Positions 40,331-52,700 of a DNA stretch of 64,000 bases are shown piece by piece. The stretch spans positions 10,974,001-11,038,000 of the forward strand of contig NC_063256.1 in assembly GCF_019578655.1 (NCBI RefSeq), in the 5' to 3' direction. Every line of letters starts with the position of its first letter. Position 1 is the stretch's first letter. The DNA comes from Ricinus communis. Its lineage: Eukaryota; Streptophyta; Magnoliopsida; Malpighiales; Euphorbiaceae. Both the position numbers and the translations under genes were made by a program. The notes under the pieces were generated by a model. That model saw only the letters and a list, made by a program, of their open reading frames with translations, did no database searches and was not told the origin of the DNA.

Positions 40331-43300
40331 AAAAAAACGAAAAAAAGCAAGAATAACGCAGATAAGAAAGAGAGAAATAATTAGATGATGCAAACAATAC
40401 AGTGTGTTGTAATAATAAGTACAATGATTGAGGCTCAAATGATGAAATAGATAGAAGTAGAGGCCATGTGGGGAAGAAATGTGAAGGGAAGGGAATTATT
40501 AAACGTGATAATGCCCTGATTGAGAAAACGTATCTCTAGGTTGTTGGGACAGTAAAGTGATGGTGATATGAGCATGTGACTGTGCAACTTACATTGGTGC
40601 AATAATATACAGGTTTAGTGCCAAGTTGATTTCATTTAATCAAATGGACACTTCCCCTTTCCTCCATTTCCTCCTACTATCTATGTGTTAAGGCCAAATG
40701 ACGGATAGAAAATTTGAACTTAAAGTTTTTATAATCTTTATAAATGCAGATACTAACTGCTACTATGTAGTTATATTTATTATTTTAGTTTTATTAAAGA
40801 ATGTTCATGCATATTATGATATTTACAAGGAACCATTAGATTACAAACACTAGTCAAGATCTTATGTGCATACTTCCCTATCACTTATTTAAAAGACGAT
40901 TAAAATCAGCCCTACTTACATGACCACTAGGAAATTCCTTAGACCTAAACCTCCTTTACTAACACTATCAAAAAGGATTAATAATCAAATAATAGCAGAC
41001 GAAGATGATCTTCATTCATGTCAAACATAACATATTTTTAAAAAAATCTCTATCTATTCTAAATATATAATTTTATTTACATATTATATCGACTCTAATA
41101 AAAAATATTGTCCATATATGACAATATTAAAATATGTATCGATTATTATTCATATTGTCTACCCATACACTAGTTGACTAAAATGGAGAAATGGATGGAT
41201 GAAACCTAAGAAAATAACAGAAGGGACTAATTAATTATCAGTAATAAAAGTACGTACTCACTTACTGTTAATAGTAATACATCAATCAGCTCAGGCTTAG
41301 CTATCTTTTCAGTTGAAGAAAATTCCAGGGGCCTTCATATTTGATATCACTTAGGTGCTAAGGATTCATATTATGCCCCATGCAATTCTTTTGTTTTATT
41401 TTCAAAGCAAAGAAAAGCAAATGATATTATTTTTGTTTGGTCATATTTTGTTTTCATAAATAAATAAATAAAAGTGTTGGTTCAGAAAATGGATGCCTCT
41501 GTTGCTGACTGAGATAAGTCATGACTCATGACTCATGACCCTTGATTAATTTGTAAGTGAACGTAATTACGAACCATGTGGTGGTGATTATTCAGAAGGT
41601 AGAGAGGCCTTTCCAATTTTCAGTTGCAAAAAATAATTATAATTATAATTGTAGTGGCAGCTCTTTCCTCTCTTTTCTTGTTTATATAAGCTTCTGATTC
41701 GCACAGTTTTTCAGAATAAAAATTGTAATTTTTAATGATTTAAAAAAAAAAATAAGTTGAAATCTGTAGCAATTCCTAACAGTTGACTTGAAATTTGAAA
41801 GAAAAAAGAGCAACTGAAAACTTATTTAAAAAAGATGTACCAAACTGGGCCTTAATGATAGCTCCTATCTGATATTCATGGAAGGGAGTTTAGCTTGCTT
41901 TGTTTTGCTTTTCTTTTCTTTCTTTCTTTTTTTTTTTTTTTTTTTTGAAGAAGAAGAAGAAGAAGAAGCTTTGTTGCTTTTCAATGTTGCCAAAAGGGAA
42001 AAATAATAACACCTAGCTCATGAGAACACAATTTTTTTTTTCAATTTTCATAAATTAATAAATTTATTTATAAATTTTATATGTATTAAAAATAATAATT
42101 AATTAAATTTTATTCCTTGCGAGTTCTTCTTTTCAAATATAAACCATTTTTTATTACATGACCGCGTAATTGTTTTAGTAAAAGAAAAAAAAATCTAAAA
42201 GGTATTGTGAAACAAATGAAATCAAAGTTTAAATTTATTCTAACAACCAAATTGACAAAAGAAATAAAGGAAGTAGATTGATTTGATAGTATTATCAATT
42301 TATTTGAAGGAATAAATAGTTGGTCGTTAAATGGTTATCCTTATTCAAACTTTGACAATCTTTTTCTTATATATATGTATATTCTTTTTTATCATTCTAC
42401 ATAAATTTGGAAAGTCTAGGAAAAATGTCATAATTTTCTAATAATGGCCCTACAGTCTATCAGTTTATTTTAATTTTACAAATAAAGGCAAGATTAATTG
42501 CACAAGAACCAAACACTTGATTTACAGTTGAAATAGTAATAGATGAAAGCAAACTTGTAAAAGTACTCACCTGGATTCACCATTGACCAATAATTGCAGC
42601 ATAAGGGTAAATTTATCTTTTCATGAATAAGTCCAGTATAAGGTTTAATACTTGGTGAATAAAGTTTTTCAGCTGGATTACAGGAGAGGGCAAAGGGGGA
42701 TCTCAAGAAAATCCAACTCTTATAATGAGTGGGAATGAACCTGAAGACTTCTACATTATGTTTGGAAAAAAAGTAGGGTGGGGAAAAGAAAAGAATGGAA
42801 TATAAAATGAATGACTACCAGTTTCCCTTGTTATGTTTGGAAGGGAGGGAAAGGATGAATGCTTATTTCCCTTCTCATTTGGAAAATTTTATAATATCTT
42901 TATAGCATTCAAAATGTGAGTCCTGTCACTGTAGAGGGAATTATTCTGGATGTATTGTTCCTTGCTCTCAATTCCCTCTTATATCTCCTTTTCTTTTATT
43001 AACAGAGAGTGTAACTGGGCTGCCAACTCTCATTTGTATAGTTATAATCCTTAGTAATGTAGTTCTATCTTCTTAGTCAAAAAAAGAAAAATGATAATAT
43101 TTAGTTTCTAACAAATGTTATTATTATGTCTTCAAAAGGGTGTCAGATATTGTCAAGGAAACAGGGTAATAGCATAGACACATGGAGTCTTTACTAGTGT
43201 ATTTCAGGTTCAAAATCTCTCTATGGAATGGGAGAGTTTTACCTTATTATGAAGCTCATTTCAAATTTTAACCTACAAAAGATGCACAAAATAAAATAAA

Positions 43301-43542
43301 GGGGTCTGAGGTGTGAATTTTATGATAAGTTAGAATATTATAAGGGAAAAATAGTTATCCTATTAGAAAAGCTAGCAAGGTAGGTACAGTGAGTGAGAGA
43401 GAGAGTGTGTGAACAAGAAGTGCATGCAGAACAACACACAGCATGTATGCAACAACTCATGCTCAAAATGCACTTCCATCATATTTAATCAGCTTTGCTT
43501 AAACCTAATTTCCATGTCCAACAGCTAAAATAAGAACAAACT
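40331..43542. other. Intergenic spacer
   Basis: Mostly AT-rich, with a TTC/GAA trinucleotide run near 41947-41969. An exon-like open stretch on the minus strand at 42571-42740 is listed separately. The last 200 bp, with GA repeats near 43391-43406 and RY-type CATGCA motifs, form the upstream region of the lipid transfer protein gene. Confidence 0.55.
42571..42740 (-). other. Orphan exon-like open stretch
   Basis: A 170-nt stretch on the minus strand is bounded by an acceptor-like CTTCAG/G and a consensus CCAG/GTGAGT donor, and one frame stays open throughout (56 codons, containing NPAEKLYSPSIKPYTG and CCNYWSMVNPG). In DNA this AT-rich such a frame is uncommon. No family was recognised and no adjoining exon was found, so it may be a relic exon or chance. 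Confidence 0.25.
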
Positions 43543-44374
43543 ATGGCCTCTCTTCATCCTCCATCAAGTTCTGTTGCCATTACTTCCCTAATTCTGCTGC
43601 TTCTCATTTTCCTTCCATCCAAAACTCTTACACAAGATGCCCCCATCAGCTCAAGCCCAACAATAGCTGATTGTACCCCAAGGCTGCTACCATTGACACC
43701 ATGTGCTCCATTTGTGCAAGGCATAGCGCAGTCTCCACCACCAGCTTGCTGTAACAACCTCAGGCAACTCTCCTTGCAGCAGCCTGCCTGCGTTTGCCTC
43801 TTGCTCAATGACACCAACTTGAGTTCTTTCCCAATTAACAGCACCCTAGCTCTGCAGTTGCCGGATTTTTGTCATATCCAGCTTACCAGCTCTCCTTGTT
43901 CAGGTACCATGCCATTCTTTCCCATAATTACACATATTCTATTGCTAATTTGGAGTTTCTTATTGGTTTTTCTTTTTGTGCAATTCTTTAACGGTTTAAT
44001 TTCCTTTAAGGGCTTTCTAATCAACCTCAAGTGCCTACTAGTTCACCTGCTTCACAAGTTTCCTTAGGGGCGCACACCAACTCTTCTAATGGGATACATA
44101 CCAACTCTTCTAATGGGAATCACATCAACTCTTCTGTTGCTGGTATGGACATGTAAATTTTCATGCGGTCATCTTTAAATTTTCCACTCTTCTTTCCTCA
44201 CTTTTTGCTTCTCTTTTTCCTGGAATTTCAGCTTCTCCAGTAATTCAAGTGGCACCAAGACCTGTTATTCCATTAGGGTTTGGTAGGAATGCCGGTATCA
44301 AGTTGAAGGCAGAGAACCTCTTTGTGCTTCTGGTGACTCTTTCAGCCTTTCTCCTTACAAAAGCAATTCACTGA
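43543..44374 (+). CDS. GPI-anchored non-specific lipid transfer protein (LTPG-like)
   Basis: Three exons, 43543-43903, 44011-44142 and 44232-44374, join in phase to 211 residues. A signal peptide (about 1-30, SLILLLLIFLPSKTLT) is followed by the eight-cysteine lipid-transfer motif: Cys in DCTPRL, LTPC, ACCNN, ACVCLL, DFCHI and SSPC. Exon 2 encodes a Ser/Thr/Asn-rich linker with repeated TNSSNG-like N-glycosylation sites. The C-terminus is hydrophobic (LFVLLVTLSAFLLTKAI), as expected for a GPI-anchor signal. Family members sit on the outer plasma membrane and wall and carry lipids for cuticle or suberin deposition. Donors CAG/GTACC and CTG/GTATG and acceptors TTTAAG and TTTCAG are canonical. 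Reading through intron 1 would give a false 174-residue protein. The exact LTPG subtype cannot be assigned. Confidence 0.92.
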
Positions 44375-45098
44375 TCCATTTAGGACAAGTTTTCATGTTT
44401 AATTATAGTATAACCTTTTATCGTGTATTGTTCTTATGTTGTCAAGTAGCTAGGAGTTAGGACCAGTATGAACAATTTCAGAGAGCAGGTTTTACCACTG
44501 TATTTTTTACTAAAACTTATAATTAACCTCCTACTAATCAAAGAACAATACTTAACAGTTTCTTGCAGATAAGTAATTTCTTTTATTACTATACATATAT
44601 CAGAATCCTTGACCCAATATAGAAATACTGTTGCTAAAGGTAACTCAATTACTCAGGCATATGAAACAGGTTGGCAACTAATTGAGCAAAAACACAATTA
44701 ATATTCAGAGCAATCATCACGGTATGTATTCAACTTAAATCTTATGTAAATGTTTGCAACCATTCCAAATGTCCTTTTCTACTTCATTTCCAGACAGCTT
44801 CTACAATCATAAGTGCATATATGATTATTCAGAATGAGAAATAGAATCTCTCCCTACTAAACTTCAGATGATCAAACAATAATCAGAAATCAAATTGCAG
44901 TACATTTCAGCTTGCTAGTAACTGTATTCATACTAAAAATATCTTTTCTATATGCCTGAGATGTTACAGCAAGGAACATTTACCTTAACAACTGAGAACA
45001 ATACCTGTTCATTTCAGTGATTTGTTTCTTTGCCAGAAAACTATAATTGTGGCAATGAGAAAATATAAAGCTTTTCACATGGCAATTTCAATACCAAC
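44375..45098. other. Spacer between convergent genes
   Basis: This stretch lies between the 3' end of the lipid transfer protein gene (plus) and the stop codon of the plastid protein gene (minus), so it holds both 3' untranslated regions. No other feature was seen. Confidence 0.6.
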
Positions 45099-45944
45099 TT
45101 AATCCAAACTAGGAGCAATCTCAGTTGGATTAGACTCGAAAACATCAGAGGTAGATGCATCAGGTTCTTCTAAGAGCTCTTGAGATTGAACTGACTCTTT
45201 GTAAGCAGGAGTGTCCTTAAAATCTGTTGCCCCTTCATTGTATGTCGCCACAGCAATCCCACAAGCAATTAGCTGTGCAAAGATGGAGACGATATAAGCA
45301 AAAGAAGTACAGCAATCAGAAAAGCACAAGTCAAATAAAAGAACATCAAGAGAAAGGAGCCTGAATTAGCAAACACTAACACCAACTATAAATAAACATT
45401 AACACGAACACAAGAAGTAACAATCAAGAAAAAGCAGAAACTAAAGTAAAGAAGATCAAGAAACATAAGCCAATCAACAAGAACATGAACGAGAAGTAAC
45501 AATCGAGAAAGAGGAGATTACGGCGAAAACAATTCCAAAAGCCCATAAATACTGAAGAAAGAAACCAAGTGCATCCCATTGAGGACCTTCCCAAAACTCA
45601 GTCTCATCTTTCGGAAGCTTAGACAAGATATCGTAATAATTATCCTCCACATCAACACTACTACTGCTGCTAATGTCAGCATTCACTTCTTCATTATCAT
45701 CAGTATTATCGTCTTGGTCTTTTGTGGTGATGGAGCTTCTCTTGTTCTTGCTATCAAAACGGCCAGTTCTTGCAGAGGAAGGGAGTTTCTTGGCTGAGAC
45801 TATAATATGATGAGCTCTTCTTGGTGCGAGTGGGAAAACAATTTGGGGACGGTGGTGAGTGTAGGGGTGGTGTTTGGTTGGGTTGGTGCAGATAATTCTG
45901 CCTCCACTGCAGCCACCGTGGCCGGTGGCTATGAACAGAGCCAT
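45099..45944 (-). CDS. Probable plastid membrane protein, function unknown
   Basis: Two exons, 45522-45944 and 45099-45272, join in phase (GCC/GTAAT donor, GCACAG/CTAAT acceptor) to 198 residues. The N-terminus is rich in Ser, Thr, Arg and His with few acidic residues (MALFIATGHGGC to about residue 65), like a chloroplast transit peptide. An acidic low-complexity stretch follows (DNTDDNEEVNADISSSSS), then a conserved-looking block NYYDILSKLPKDETEFWEGP. The single likely membrane segment spans the exon junction (ALGFFLQYLWAFGIVFA then LIACGIAVATYNEG). The acidic C-terminus ends NPTEIAPSLD. I have the impression of a conserved plant family here but cannot name it. The unspliced version extending past the donor is rejected. 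Start chosen at 45944 because upstream in-frame sequence is pyrimidine-rich leader. Confidence 0.78.
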
Positions 45945-46940
45945 AACTGAGCGAGTGGATGAGAGTAAAGCTGCGAGACACTGTTTTTCTTGCGAGGATA
46001 AAACAGATATCTTTTTCTTTCTTCTCTTCTTTTTTTTCTCTCGATATGTGTGTTTCTGATATGACCCGATATTGATCCGAGTGCGGCATCGTTTGTAGGA
46101 GCCCAAGTCCTATGGAGGTTAACTTTCTTGCTTGCCGTTTAGGCCCAATCTCCTATGAAGTTTTGCTTCATTTCGAGAAGAAAATAATTGAATAGATCCA
46201 TCAAATATCACAATTTTCTATAAATTATGGGGAAAGTATAAAAAATTTGACAAATGTGGTTTAACTTTTTATCATTAAAAGATGTTGTGAGTTTTAATTC
46301 AGTGCTACTGTAATATCTAAGAATTATTTTATTATTAGTTTCTGTCTAAATTTATTAAATATTATTACTAATTTTAAAGGTTAAGTTTTAAAGGAAGTCT
46401 AAATACTGTAAAATTAGTATTATCAAATAAATAATAAATTAGTTTTTATTTTATTAAATTATTTAAAATTTATCATAATTAATTAAAATTAAAAGAATTA
46501 AATTATAAAATTATTTTTTATTTGATTTTTTTCTCTAAATTTTAAAAGTTGATTTAGCTAGTTTTGATAAATACTGAACTAGTAAGGAGTTGATCGATAT
46601 TAGAATCGCAACCGATTAATATTAAATAAATAAAATATAATTATTTAATTAACACTAATAGTAAATTTGATATAAATTATTAAAATTTTAATTCTTATAA
46701 TACTGAAGTGTCACTAAAAAAGTTATTTTTATATTAAAAAGTAAATCATATTATTAAATTTTGTAATTTTTTTATAAATTATTTTAGCTAAATCTTTATT
46801 TTATTTTCAAAAATACATTATGTTTTATTGGAACTTAATTGGTCAGAGAATGTAATTTTGCTAATCCCAATTTTCTCAATAGTAACGTAAAAAAGTAAGG
46901 TTTTATAAGGCGACTTAAAAGATAAATTGCCACCATACTA

Positions 46941-47000
<60 letters not shown>

Positions 47001-48797
47001 TATATGAAATTTATTACTAAAGTTGCATTATTTATTTAAAATATTTTTTTATTTACAACCGTACATAATCAATGGAAACAATTTGAATTGTGCAATTCAT
47101 TATGAAAGTTTCAAAATTAATTGATACAGATTATAGTAAACATTTTATTTCAAATGCTCAATTAAAAGAAGAAATGATTCTATTACAGGGATAGCCATCT
47201 TTCATGAAACCCTAATTTCAGTTCAAGAAATGGTTGATAGTTTTAAAGCCTTTAGAATGGTTGATTATGGTTCACAATTTTGGTTTTGATTGGTTTTAAA
47301 TTTTAAAAATATATACATGAGATTAATTAATGAATTTTTAAAAAAATATTGTGTGCTTATTTATCCTTTTTAAATTTTAGTAGTTTAAAATTCAAGCGGT
47401 CCATTTTGATTTAAAAACGGGTAATTATATTTTTATTAATTAAGGAACCAATCCTAAACTAATCCTTTTACAGTTCTGAATTGATTTTGATCAATTCAAT
47501 TTTAATTCAATCGTGAATTTGAAACGCTCAATAGAAATTTTTATAAGTAATAAATATATAATTGATTAATTAATTAATTTTTATAATATAGGCTCTAATC
47601 CATATAGCATTATAGGCCAAATGGTGAACTAGAGAAATATAGTAAATATATCAAGGGAACTTCAATAAAATAATGAGTATGGAATTTCAAATAAGCATAG
47701 GGAGCAGGAAGGCAATGGTGAAGTGAAATCTTCTTTAGAGGATTTTCATCTTTGAAATTGGTATAAAGAAATTAGAAATAGGAATTTGAAGAATTAAATT
47801 GAAAAGTAAAAAAGTACAAAAAAAGGAGCCCCCTGAATTTGTCAGGGATAGTCAATTATGCCCCCGTTTTGAATTCTGGTGCCTAATTAGAGATGATCAT
47901 GAGCTGTGCTTACTGCTGCCAGTAAAATCTTCTCTCTGTTTTTCCACCGTCGGACTCTGCGGAAGCTGAAACTCTCCTTCAGGGAATGCAGATTGCTAAA
48001 CAAAGAGAATTTGAATGTATTAAAGTCGTTGGCAGAAATTAATACTTCTAGGAAATTGGGTTAAGCTTTTTTCTCACTGTTTGGCTGCTTATGCAGATTC
48101 TACGATTCCTACGGTTTTACTCCAATTGTTTATCCAAACAGTGTGCAACAGCTAATAGCTTTGAATTCTCCAGCCTCTTGTTGTTAATGTGTTTTGTTTT
48201 TCTGATGTCCTCCATCAAAAAAATGTACTCTTACTAAATCTTACTTAAAAACTGCAATCTTAAGATTATACTTGTGTTATTTTCAAAAAATATATTATAT
48301 ACTTGTGTTAATTAATAAACATATTCCTAATAAAAATTATTTTCAATAATTACTTAGTGACTAAATAATTTCAAAATTATCGGTATCAAAAATTAAAATA
48401 TCAATCTGAAAAACTCCATTTTAAGATTAAAAGTGAACCATCAATCTGAAACGGAGGGCTCAAATCTTCTTAGAAGGTACCAGTGACCTCTACTACCCCT
48501 AGTTTCAGAGAGAGGCAGGCGAGACAAGGGCACAGAAGTATTTAGCATAATTTTCATTACCGTTTTGCAACACTTGTCCTCTCTTTTTTTTTTTAAAAAA
48601 AAAAATACATAATATACGTTAAAAATACTAACAACAATTAGAATAGATAAACATTAATATTTTTTCTGCTTTTACTTTCCTGTCTTCTGAATTTACAGCC
48701 TACTATAGACAACGAATTTCAAATGAAACGTCTCATAACCGTCAAAAAGTACGAAACGTTCCGTTTCTATTCTATTCTTTTTTTCCTTTTATCCTTT
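45945..48797. other. Intergenic spacer with a TA microsatellite
   Basis: It begins with the leader and promoter of the plastid protein gene, then AT-rich DNA from about 46.2 to 47.7 kb with a (TA)n tract. A less AT-rich part at 47.8-48.2 kb contains no recognised coding sequence. The last part holds the 3' side of the acidic nuclear-type gene. Confidence 0.55.
46951..46996. repeat. (TA)n microsatellite
   Basis: About 23 TA units following an A run. Confidence 0.95.
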
Positions 48798-49463
48798 CTA
48801 CAAGGCAGACAACGACTCGGGCTGCCACTGCACACCCGATATGTCCGACGGAACATAATTTTCATCCGAATAATCAAACAAACCGCCTAACGCCACAAAA
48901 TCGCCACTGTCATTATAGCTAATGTTAACCGGATCACCACCGAATCCAAACTCAAACGCGTCATAGCTCGATATCTCATTCTCAAATCCTAAAATTTCTC
49001 CGAGACTACCGTCCGCGCCAGATCCGGCCATATCTGTTTCTGCCTTCCTTTCCCCAGCCAAATTAACAGGATTAACCTTCTCTTCCTCGCCGGGAAACGT
49101 CGGCGGCAAGCCGAGCTCGTCGTCGGATGCCTCGAGCAGATAACCGAGATCCGGCTGCGAACCACTGCGGCAACCGGAAGTATCCACCGTGTCGTTATCA
49201 ATGACCGGAACGAGTATTTCCTCTTCAAAACTTTTAATCACCGAGTCAAGACCTTGAATCATCGGTTCATCTGACTCATCAAGAATGCTAAACAAATCAT
49301 CCTGGATGCGCTTGGCGTCAGGAGAGTTAACGCCAGAGTCAGCATTATCACTGTTAAACACCGGGTTATATGAGTCAACTCGGGCGAGTTTATGGTCGGA
49401 CGAGTCCGCGGACTTATCTTCCCGGGCCCGCTTTTTGCTATTATCTTGGGGGTCTTGTCCCAT
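48798..49463 (-). CDS. Acidic nuclear-type protein, function unknown
   Basis: Single exon, 221 residues, from an ATG at 49461-49463 to TAG at 48798. Codons just upstream of this ATG are open only from a non-ATG codon, so MGQDPQ is taken as the start. The N-terminus carries a basic cluster KKRAREDK (10-17) that could be a nuclear localisation signal. Two short conserved-looking helical stretches follow, RIQDDLFSILDESD and IQGLDSVIKSFEEEI, then DLGYLLEASDDELGLPP. The rest is very acidic and Gly/Ser-rich, ending GVQWQPESLSAL. This is the profile of a plant transcriptional co-regulator, but no DNA-binding domain is visible and I cannot name the family. The coding region is more GC-rich (third positions rich in C and G) than its neighbours. 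A TATA box lies upstream. Confidence 0.8.
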   Translation of the reverse strand: MGQDPQDNSKKRAREDKSADSSDHKLARVDSYNPVFNSDNADSGVNSPDAKRIQDDLFSILDESDEPMIQGLDSVIKSFEEEILVPVIDNDTVDTSGCRSGSQPDLGYLLEASDDELGLPPTFPGEEEKVNPVNLAGERKAETDMAGSGADGSLGEILGFENEISSYDAFEFGFGGDPVNISYNDSGDFVALGGLFDYSDENYVPSDISGVQWQPESLSAL

Positions 49464-49750
49464 GTATAATAACAATAATTAACTATTATTAAAAAGAAAA
49501 TACTTCTAACTTTCAGCAGATAGGGGGACACGAAAAGTAAAGCTAAAGATTGTGTTGGTTTCGATTCAAACTGTTTGCTTGCACACTAGAGAGAGAATAA
49601 AGGTGTGTTTGGTTGAAGGCAAAATAATGACAGCAACGATAAATAACAGCAGATTAGGCGTGTGTAGAGAGAGAGGAAAAAAAGAAGAGGCAGAGTGTAG
49701 AGAGAGAAAATGAGGAAGGTGGGACGAGAGGGAAAGAGAAATGAGAAGGG

Positions 49751-49758
49751 TATATATA
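49751..49758 (-). promoter_or_regulatory. Probable TATA box of the acidic nuclear-type gene
   Basis: ACTATATATACCC on the minus strand about 290 bp before the start codon. It predicts a leader of about 255 nt rich in CT repeats (GA repeats on the plus strand near 49668-49740). Confidence 0.6.
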
Positions 49759-52700
49759 GTGGTGAAGAAAAAGAAAAAGAAAAAAAAAAGAGATAGGATT
49801 TTCGCGTCTTTATTTAATAGTTTTTATTTATTTTTAAAGGATAGTGACATTGCAGCGTGCAGATCGGAGTCTCAATGGCCCCACATCACGGGCCTCCCGC
49901 TTTTTCAAATTCTGCTTTCTTAATTTTTATTTTTATTATTATTATTATCATTAATTTTCTAAAAAAATTGTGCTTTTCTGTCAGAAACAATTAACTGAAT
50001 TTGAGAAATGAATTTGAAGTCCGCTCCGGACCCACCGAGGTTTGCAAATGTAATGGTGTGGTGTGCTTTCGCCCGGCTCCATATTTGGTAATTCAAAATT
50101 GCTGATTTGTTTTTTTATTCTAAAATAAATAGAAAAAAAAAATGCTAGATCTTCGATAGTTGATATTGATCCCTTCTTCTAACTAAAAATGAAAAATGTT
50201 ACTGTATATAGAGTAGACAGGAGATTTGGCCTTTCTCTAGAAGGTTAATGGTTGGAATTTATCGACCACATTTCTTTTATTTTCTGTTTTTCTTTTAATA
50301 TGGTAATGTGAATTTTTGAGGGCGTTTTGATATGTAAATAAGTCAAAGCCTTTTATTAGCTACCTAAAAATGATAATTATCTTTTTAAACAGATATAAAA
50401 ATGATAAACATTAATGCAACGCCCATTTTATTCTGGTTAATATCCATCAAATATTCTGTCGTTTTACTTTTCCTTAATTACCCTTTTCATATAACGATTA
50501 TGTTAATAAAAAATGACTGCTGCTTGTATTTTCTTAAATAAAAAAGTAACAATTAATAAACTTATGATTGATATAAAATTAATTTAGGACTCCTGAAGCC
50601 AATAGCAAAATCCTTTTAAGTTGTATTAAAAATTCGGTGCATTTTCTTACTTGCTGATCTACACAAGGACCACTTGAGAATTTATGAAACTCTTGCGCGA
50701 CCCACCTAAGTTTTAGGTGTTATCCTCACCAACTCTCTAAAATTCCATTGGCCATTATTTATCCATTTACGTAGTGAAAGTAATACATAAAAATAGTTAT
50801 ATTTCAAGGATTATTGAACGGACTAAAAGAATAAATAATTGGATTGGGAGAGTAATAACAGTAATAATAAATAATTAAGGTTGACTAGAAGACAGGCAGA
50901 TACGAGCATTCCTGAATAATTGATTTTTCATTGTACAGAAGGAATGGTACATCATCAACAGCTACAGAATAACGTGTCAGCCTCTCTCTTTCTAATGCGT
51001 CCCCACTCAAAGATTTGCTTTCTGCAGGCCCCACTCTTACGTCAAAACACATATTCTATGGTCAGCTCCTTTCCCTTCATTGATAAGTTAACCTAATTAC
51101 CTTTCAAAAATATTTTTCCTTTTATTCTATAATAATTCTCCTTCTTCAGTAATTCATCCGCATATTAAAATAATTATTGGTTCGATCCTTCCCAGTAAAA
51201 CGCGGCGTGTTCGAATTCTTATCGCTTTTACGCGAGAAAGAGGAGTATAATTATTTATAAAAATAATTAAATTATTTTAAATTATGTTATAGTAAACAAT
51301 ATAAAATCTATTATATATTTTTTATTTCAAATTAAAATTTAAAATGTTAAATATATGGATAAAAATAATAAATAATTAAAAAGTTTTAATCTAAAAAATA
51401 AAAAATTATATATTTATTATTTTATAAACTAAACTTAAATATCTCCTTAAAAACATCTAAATTATATTCAGATTCGCCGTGAATTTAAATTATTTTATAG
51501 ATGTATTATTTATTTTAAAAAAAAATTTGATTGTCTTTTTAGTTTTTAATATAACTTTTTAAATAATAAAATAATTATATATTACAAATTAATTAATTAC
51601 ACAATTTAAATATTATTTATATATTTGATATTTAATAAATTAATAATTTTATTAAGTAATAAATTTTCATAAAATATTAATTATTTTTTATCTAAAATTT
51701 TATTAATAGCTACTTTTTATTTTATATTAATTAATATTTTAATATTTCAGAGCATTTAATATAATTAATTATATGGCAATTCCGGCAAGATCTCTTGGTT
51801 AGTTGGGGAAATAATTCGCACGAATCGAATTTTTTTAGGAACATATCGAGAAGAGCTAGAATTCTAACATTATTTCAGGACCTACGGGCCAAGGGACAGT
51901 CTCAGATAATGTATGTATTATATTAAATAATTTTTAATTGTATATTTATGAACATATAGTTTATAGATAATGAACCTGTTGATTTTCTAAGCTACATATT
52001 GATTTATTTCATACACAAATAGTATATTTTTTACTTATAAAATATATATTTATTTATTATTAATGTCATATTTATAAAACATGAACTATCGAATCATCTT
52101 TATAAATATACATTTATTCATTATCAGTGTGAAATTTATTACACACAAATTTTAAGTTTTTTATTTAAAAAATTATATATTTATCTATTATTAATATAAA
52201 ATTTAATACATAAAAATTATTAATTTTTATTGTTTTTATTTAAAAATTATTTTTGAAGTATAAATATATTATTTGTTATTTATATAAAATATACTTTTAA
52301 TTTTATTAGTATTAGTTCATATAACATAATATTTAAATTCATTATTTATAAAATATATATTTATATATTATGTATATTCAGTTTATTAAATATAAATACT
52401 ACACCTATTACTTATTAATTGTTTATTTATTTATTATTAGTATAAATTTATTTTAGATTTATAATTTTTATGCTAAATTTATAAATTTTAAATATGTATA
52501 TGATAAATTTATAATTTATAATATATAATTTTATATTTTATTTTTAAATTTAAATTATAGTACTGATATTTAAAAGAGAAAAGTTAAATCATTTTTATTC
52601 GTTTAGAAATATTAAATAACTTTATTATATTTATTTTTAATTATGTTAATTAAAATTTTAATTATTTTATTATTAATTTAATGCAGTAGAAAAGAAATAT

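Noticed and set aside
51177..51245. B-box-like GTTCGAATTC suggesting a tRNA or SINE
   Set aside because: No A box at a proper distance, no cloverleaf and no tail were found.
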